This document shows, piece after piece, positions 61,145 to 64,000 of a stretch of DNA of 64,000 bases. The notes beneath the pieces were generated by a model, which ran no database searches, was not told the DNA's origin, and saw only the letters and a list, made by a program, of their open reading frames with translations. Within the stretch, counting starts at the first letter, position 1; every line of letters starts with the position of its first letter. Origin of the DNA: VXNJ01 sp009840625 (GTDB taxonomy: Bacteria > Chloroflexota > UBA11872 > VXNJ01); assembly GCA_965207915.1 (NCBI GenBank), contig OZ242304.1, positions 1,612,001-1,676,000 on the forward strand. The letters run 5' to 3'. The position numbers were made by a program, and so were the translations under genes.

Positions 61145-62983
61145 TCAAGCGAGCTGCTTGCGTACCGTCATTACCGATTCCCAAGCATCGGCAAAATCAT
61201 CGCCCACGAGGTCGGCTCCGAATTCAGTGGAACGCAATTCGCATAGCAGTCGATCCACGTGATCCAGGCGCTCGGGTCGATCGGCCAGCGTTTCCAGCGC
61301 CCGCTCCAACAAGCCCGAAAACGCCGTCCCCCATACCTGGGCCGGGTGTTCTGCCTCGCCCCCGATGCCGGTGAAATCACCGTAGTTGACCTCGCCATCC
61401 GGCGTTAGCAGCAACCACAGGAGCTGCAAGAGACGTTGACGGTTCTCGAGAGTGCCCGCAATCAGGCGCTGTAGTCGGTCCGCGGGCATTCCGACCACGG
61501 GGATCGGTCGCGCAAACCTGCGGTACTTGGCACCGCCGCCACAATCGGCGCTGACCTCGACCGAGAGGAAGCCCGAGATCTCTTCCAGCCGCAGATCTTC
61601 AAATTTGACGCCGTCCTTAAGGTGTTCGGCCCGATTCGGGTGCAGCGGCGCCGGGCGACATTTAACCCAATTGATCCAGCGATCGAATTCGAACGGGCTT
61701 TGGACTTGGATCTGCAACGTGAAAGCACCGTCATCTGTAGCTTCGACACTGGCGCTTAGTTCTGCCCGGGCGAGGATTTCGGCGGCTTCATCCAGGGCCC
61801 GGTCCAGGGCGTCATCGCCATCGGGTTCGAATATCGTCTCCTCCGGTACAAAGGGGGTAATTAGATCGCGGAATTTGGCAGACCCGCTGTCTTCTGGTCG
61901 ATTTGCGAGCAGGGCGTCAATCCCGAACCGCGCCTTCTTGCCCGAAAGCTCGACCATGAATTCGACGTTGCGCGGCGGGTTGCCGGTCGCGGCCCTAGTT
62001 GAATTTGCCGAACCTATGCACACATGCGCATCCCACCCATCGTCGATCACGTAGACCTTGGCGTGCAGCCCTGTCAGCGGCGGAAGGGCAATGTCGAGGT
62101 CCTCCGGCTCCGGATCAAGACTGGAGCGGAACTCGTAGACCTCGTCAATCCCGCGCAACAGATTTGGCTCAACCCGCAGCAACTCTTCGCGCCGGCTGAT
62201 CAGCACGGTCCGCGGCCGTCGTCGGGCCAGGCGATTCAGGAACCAGCCGTCGACGAACGGGGAGATTACAAGCAACGGCCGGTTGTCCCAGTCAGGGAAC
62301 ACGGGGTTGGCGGGTCCCAGCCCGAATGCTAGGAACCGGCACAGTTCCAGACCCGGCGGCGCCTGGAACGAGACCCGAGGCAATTCGGCGGCGAAGAGGT
62401 CGATCGATTGACGGTGGAAGTCGGGGACCGACCCAACGGCCAGATCCTTTAGCGCGGCAGCGAATTCGGCCAGCGGCTGGTTGGAGCGATCGCCGCCGGT
62501 CGTGGCCTTGGTGAATTCGCCGTCCAAGATTAGCGACGCATCCCAGGATCGGTCAAAGGTCAGGTTGCGGGACGTGCACACTAGGCGATAACGCGCCGGC
62601 CCGTCCTTGGCCACGTAGCGCAACAACCAAACCTTGGGATGAAATGTGGCGACTCTGGCATCGGCGGGTGGAAACGCGCTGATCACCGAATTTTCGAGAA
62701 ACGCCAACGCCGTCTGGCCAGGCTGCGGCACCGAAACGTACCCGCCGTGGCAAAAGACAGCGATTCTTTCGGCATGGCGGCGGGCGCTTTCCAGCAGCGC
62801 CAACGGATCGGTTGCTAGCAAACCCTCTTCGTCTTCGGCGCGGTCAAACGTAAAGGCCAGCGGGACCGCCAAGAGGGTGGTTAGATCGAGCGTGAAGGTA
62901 GTAACGACCGCACGGTCGAATTCGTAGCCGTGGGGTGTACCCAAGCTATCCATGAGCAGGCGACGGTTGTCGGGTTCAAGCAT
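61145..62983 (-). CDS. Phospholipase D-like nuclease-family protein
   Basis: A 612-residue protein. Two HKD-like motifs are visible: FHPKVWLLRY...SRNLT in the first half and LHAKVYVIDD...GSANSTRAA in the second, giving one pseudo-symmetric active site typical of PLD-superfamily nucleases. The C-terminal 200 residues are unrecognised. ATG 62983 overlaps the DUF6361 stop by eight bases, so translation is coupled; the frame beginning at 63091 is less likely. The helicase follows within 15 bases. It is probably the DNA-cutting subunit. Confidence 0.88.
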   Translation of the reverse strand: MLEPDNRRLLMDSLGTPHGYEFDRAVVTTFTLDLTTLLAVPLAFTFDRAEDEEGLLATDPLALLESARRHAERIAVFCHGGYVSVPQPGQTALAFLENSVISAFPPADARVATFHPKVWLLRYVAKDGPARYRLVCTSRNLTFDRSWDASLILDGEFTKATTGGDRSNQPLAEFAAALKDLAVGSVPDFHRQSIDLFAAELPRVSFQAPPGLELCRFLAFGLGPANPVFPDWDNRPLLVISPFVDGWFLNRLARRRPRTVLISRREELLRVEPNLLRGIDEVYEFRSSLDPEPEDLDIALPPLTGLHAKVYVIDDGWDAHVCIGSANSTRAATGNPPRNVEFMVELSGKKARFGIDALLANRPEDSGSAKFRDLITPFVPEETIFEPDGDDALDRALDEAAEILARAELSASVEATDDGAFTLQIQVQSPFEFDRWINWVKCRPAPLHPNRAEHLKDGVKFEDLRLEEISGFLSVEVSADCGGGAKYRRFARPIPVVGMPADRLQRLIAGTLENRQRLLQLLWLLLTPDGEVNYGDFTGIGGEAEHPAQVWGTAFSGLLERALETLADRPERLDHVDRLLCELRSTEFGADLVGDDFADAWESVMTVRKQLA

Positions 62984-64000
62984 GCCCGTTTGCGCTCGGG
63001 GAGAGGATGTCCAAAATGATCCTCTTTGCCGACCCCCAGCGAAAGTCCATCTGGCCCCAAGCCGAGTAGCCACGTTTGCGGCGCCGCGCATCGGCGTAGG
63101 TGAGCCGGGCGCGCCTGCCTTTCAGCGACAGTTCGCGTTCGCGCAACAGGACGCGCGCCCGCCCACGGTCAAGTGGTCTAAATCTCAAGGAATCGGTGGC
63201 GACATTTAGCCACTGTTCTACAAAGTCAAAGGTCCTGCGACGCAACCTCGGATTTGCGTTCCGTAATCGGAACCAGGTGCCATCAAGATCCCAGGCGCAA
63301 AAATCTTCGCGGGCCTGCTCCATGGATTTGGACCAGTCGCCGAGCCGTTGCTCGAAATCCGCGAGTTCTTTTTCGTCGTCATTTGCTTGGGCCAGCATCA
63401 AGTTGTAGAAGATCGCGGCACCCTGGTGGGCGAGGCTTATGCGAGAGCCGTCTTGAAGGAGTTTGCTTGTAGTTTCCGAAGCGGAAATGGCCGCCGGACA
63501 TTCCCACGCGAACCGGGCATCGTAGATCGACCGAACGTCGCCGGATTCGAGCACGTGCGCTAGGAGCGAACCCCGATTTGATCTTCCAATCTGTTCCCGC
63601 AGAAAGTTGCATTCCTCCGGCGGCATGGCAAACGTCGTTCCCAACGGGAATTCTGGTGGCGGCAAGGGCAATTCGGCCCAGCGCCGTTGCGTCGGGCCAG
63701 CTTCAGCCGCCTCTTCAGATTCAGCTAGCGATTCAAGATACGGATCGATCGATTTGTGGCGGGTCGGCAACACCGGCTCGGTCCAGCCGGGTTCGCGGCG
63801 TATTCCCCATTTGCCCAAGCCCCTCCAGTAAATTGATGCTGGCCAGCGCTTGAGCTCCGACCCGGCCACGCGCCCGATAACTCCGGTCCCAGGCCCTTCG
63901 GAAGCCAGCAATTCCCTGCAGAGTTGATATTGCAGATCCCGTTCGCGGCGCTGGCGGTCTTTGGGTCGCCCCCGCTCGGCCATTTGCAGAATCCAGGGAA
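62976..64000 (-). CDS. DUF6361-family protein, N-terminus outside window
   Basis: At least 340 codons read in from the right edge (PWILQ precedes the first in-window Met), so the start is upstream of the window. The matching parts are VIGRVAGSELKRWPASIYWRGLGKWGIR, then FLREQIGRSNRGSLLAHVLE, SLAHQGAAIFYNLMLAQ, CAWDLDGTWFRL and LLRERELSLKGRRARLTYADARRRKRGYSAWGQMDFRW. This is the DUF6361 family. No catalytic residues are known for it. It overlaps the PLD-like gene by eight bases, and the three genes form one operon. Function unknown, defence inferred. Confidence 0.85.
   Translation of the reverse strand, partial: PWILQMAERGRPKDRQRRERDLQYQLCRELLASEGPGTGVIGRVAGSELKRWPASIYWRGLGKWGIRREPGWTEPVLPTRHKSIDPYLESLAESEEAAEAGPTQRRWAELPLPPPEFPLGTTFAMPPEECNFLREQIGRSNRGSLLAHVLESGDVRSIYDARFAWECPAAISASETTSKLLQDGSRISLAHQGAAIFYNLMLAQANDDEKELADFEQRLGDWSKSMEQAREDFCAWDLDGTWFRLRNANPRLRRRTFDFVEQWLNVATDSLRFRPLDRGRARVLLRERELSLKGRRARLTYADARRRKRGYSAWGQMDFRWGSAKRIILDILSPSANGHA

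Noticed and set aside
1..64000. CRISPR arrays, tRNA or rRNA genes
   Set aside because: No regularly spaced 25-40-bp repeats, no cloverleaf and no rRNA core sequence were found by eye in intergenic regions; short or degenerate cases could be missed without a computed search.

Overview
The window is 64 kb of high-G+C bacterial chromosome with short operons and many GTG/TTG starts. The gene content is recA, a luciferase-like (LLM) flavin monooxygenase, SDR dehydrogenases, an enolase-superfamily dehydratase, a Rieske oxygenase, orphan substrate-binding proteins and a large stock of defence genes. This would suit an uncultured marine or host-associated Chloroflexota lineage (SAR202/Dehalococcoidia-like), but that is an inference from gene content. 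No rRNA, tRNA or CRISPR array was found.

Layout. 0-17 kb is metabolic and transport: recA (runs off the left edge), a zinc alcohol dehydrogenase, an IS1182-family element beside the stop codon of a small membrane protein gene, a HARE-HTH-like coiled-coil protein, a NaChBac-type ion channel, a DHA2 drug exporter, an LLM monooxygenase / alpha-beta hydrolase / SDR / 2-hydroxyacid dehydrogenase run, a NAMPT-type nicotinamide phosphoribosyltransferase and an NCS2 permease with an unusual C-terminal domain. 17-28 kb carries signalling and envelope genes: a one-polypeptide histidine kinase-receiver-winged-helix fusion, a classical RR/HK pair, a repeat lipoprotein, an orphan ABC substrate-binding protein and a cis-prenyltransferase.

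28.8-32.5 kb is a three-gene cluster that reads as sterol modification: a Rieske oxygenase of the cholesterol 7-desaturase/KshA type, a sterol C24-methyltransferase (ERG6-like) and an ERG4/ERG24 sterol reductase. No squalene epoxidase or oxidosqualene cyclase is present, so the sterol would have to come from elsewhere in the genome or from outside the cell.

37-64 kb is an accessory and defence region, visibly more A+T-rich in its centre. It holds an IS630 element, a vapBC module, and a tightly overlapping five-gene ubiquitin-like conjugation operon (multi-ubiquitin protein, E2-like, JAB-E1 fusion, DUF6527-like, OLD-like ATPase with TOPRIM) with a divergent Crp/Fnr regulator. Next comes an OLD-family nuclease gene split by a complete IS21 element. 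The insertion can be placed to the base (5-bp duplication), and removing it restores one in-frame gene. Beyond are a DUF262/HNH (GmrSD-like) gene, a small catabolic island (SDR epimerase, PIG-L/GalB-like hydratase, DgoD-like dehydratase, decayed ferredoxin), and a DUF6361 / phospholipase-D-like / helicase operon that runs off the right edge.

The two strongest candidates for new biology are the bacterial sterol side-chain/ring cluster and the ubiquitin-like conjugation operon coupled to an OLD-type ATPase.
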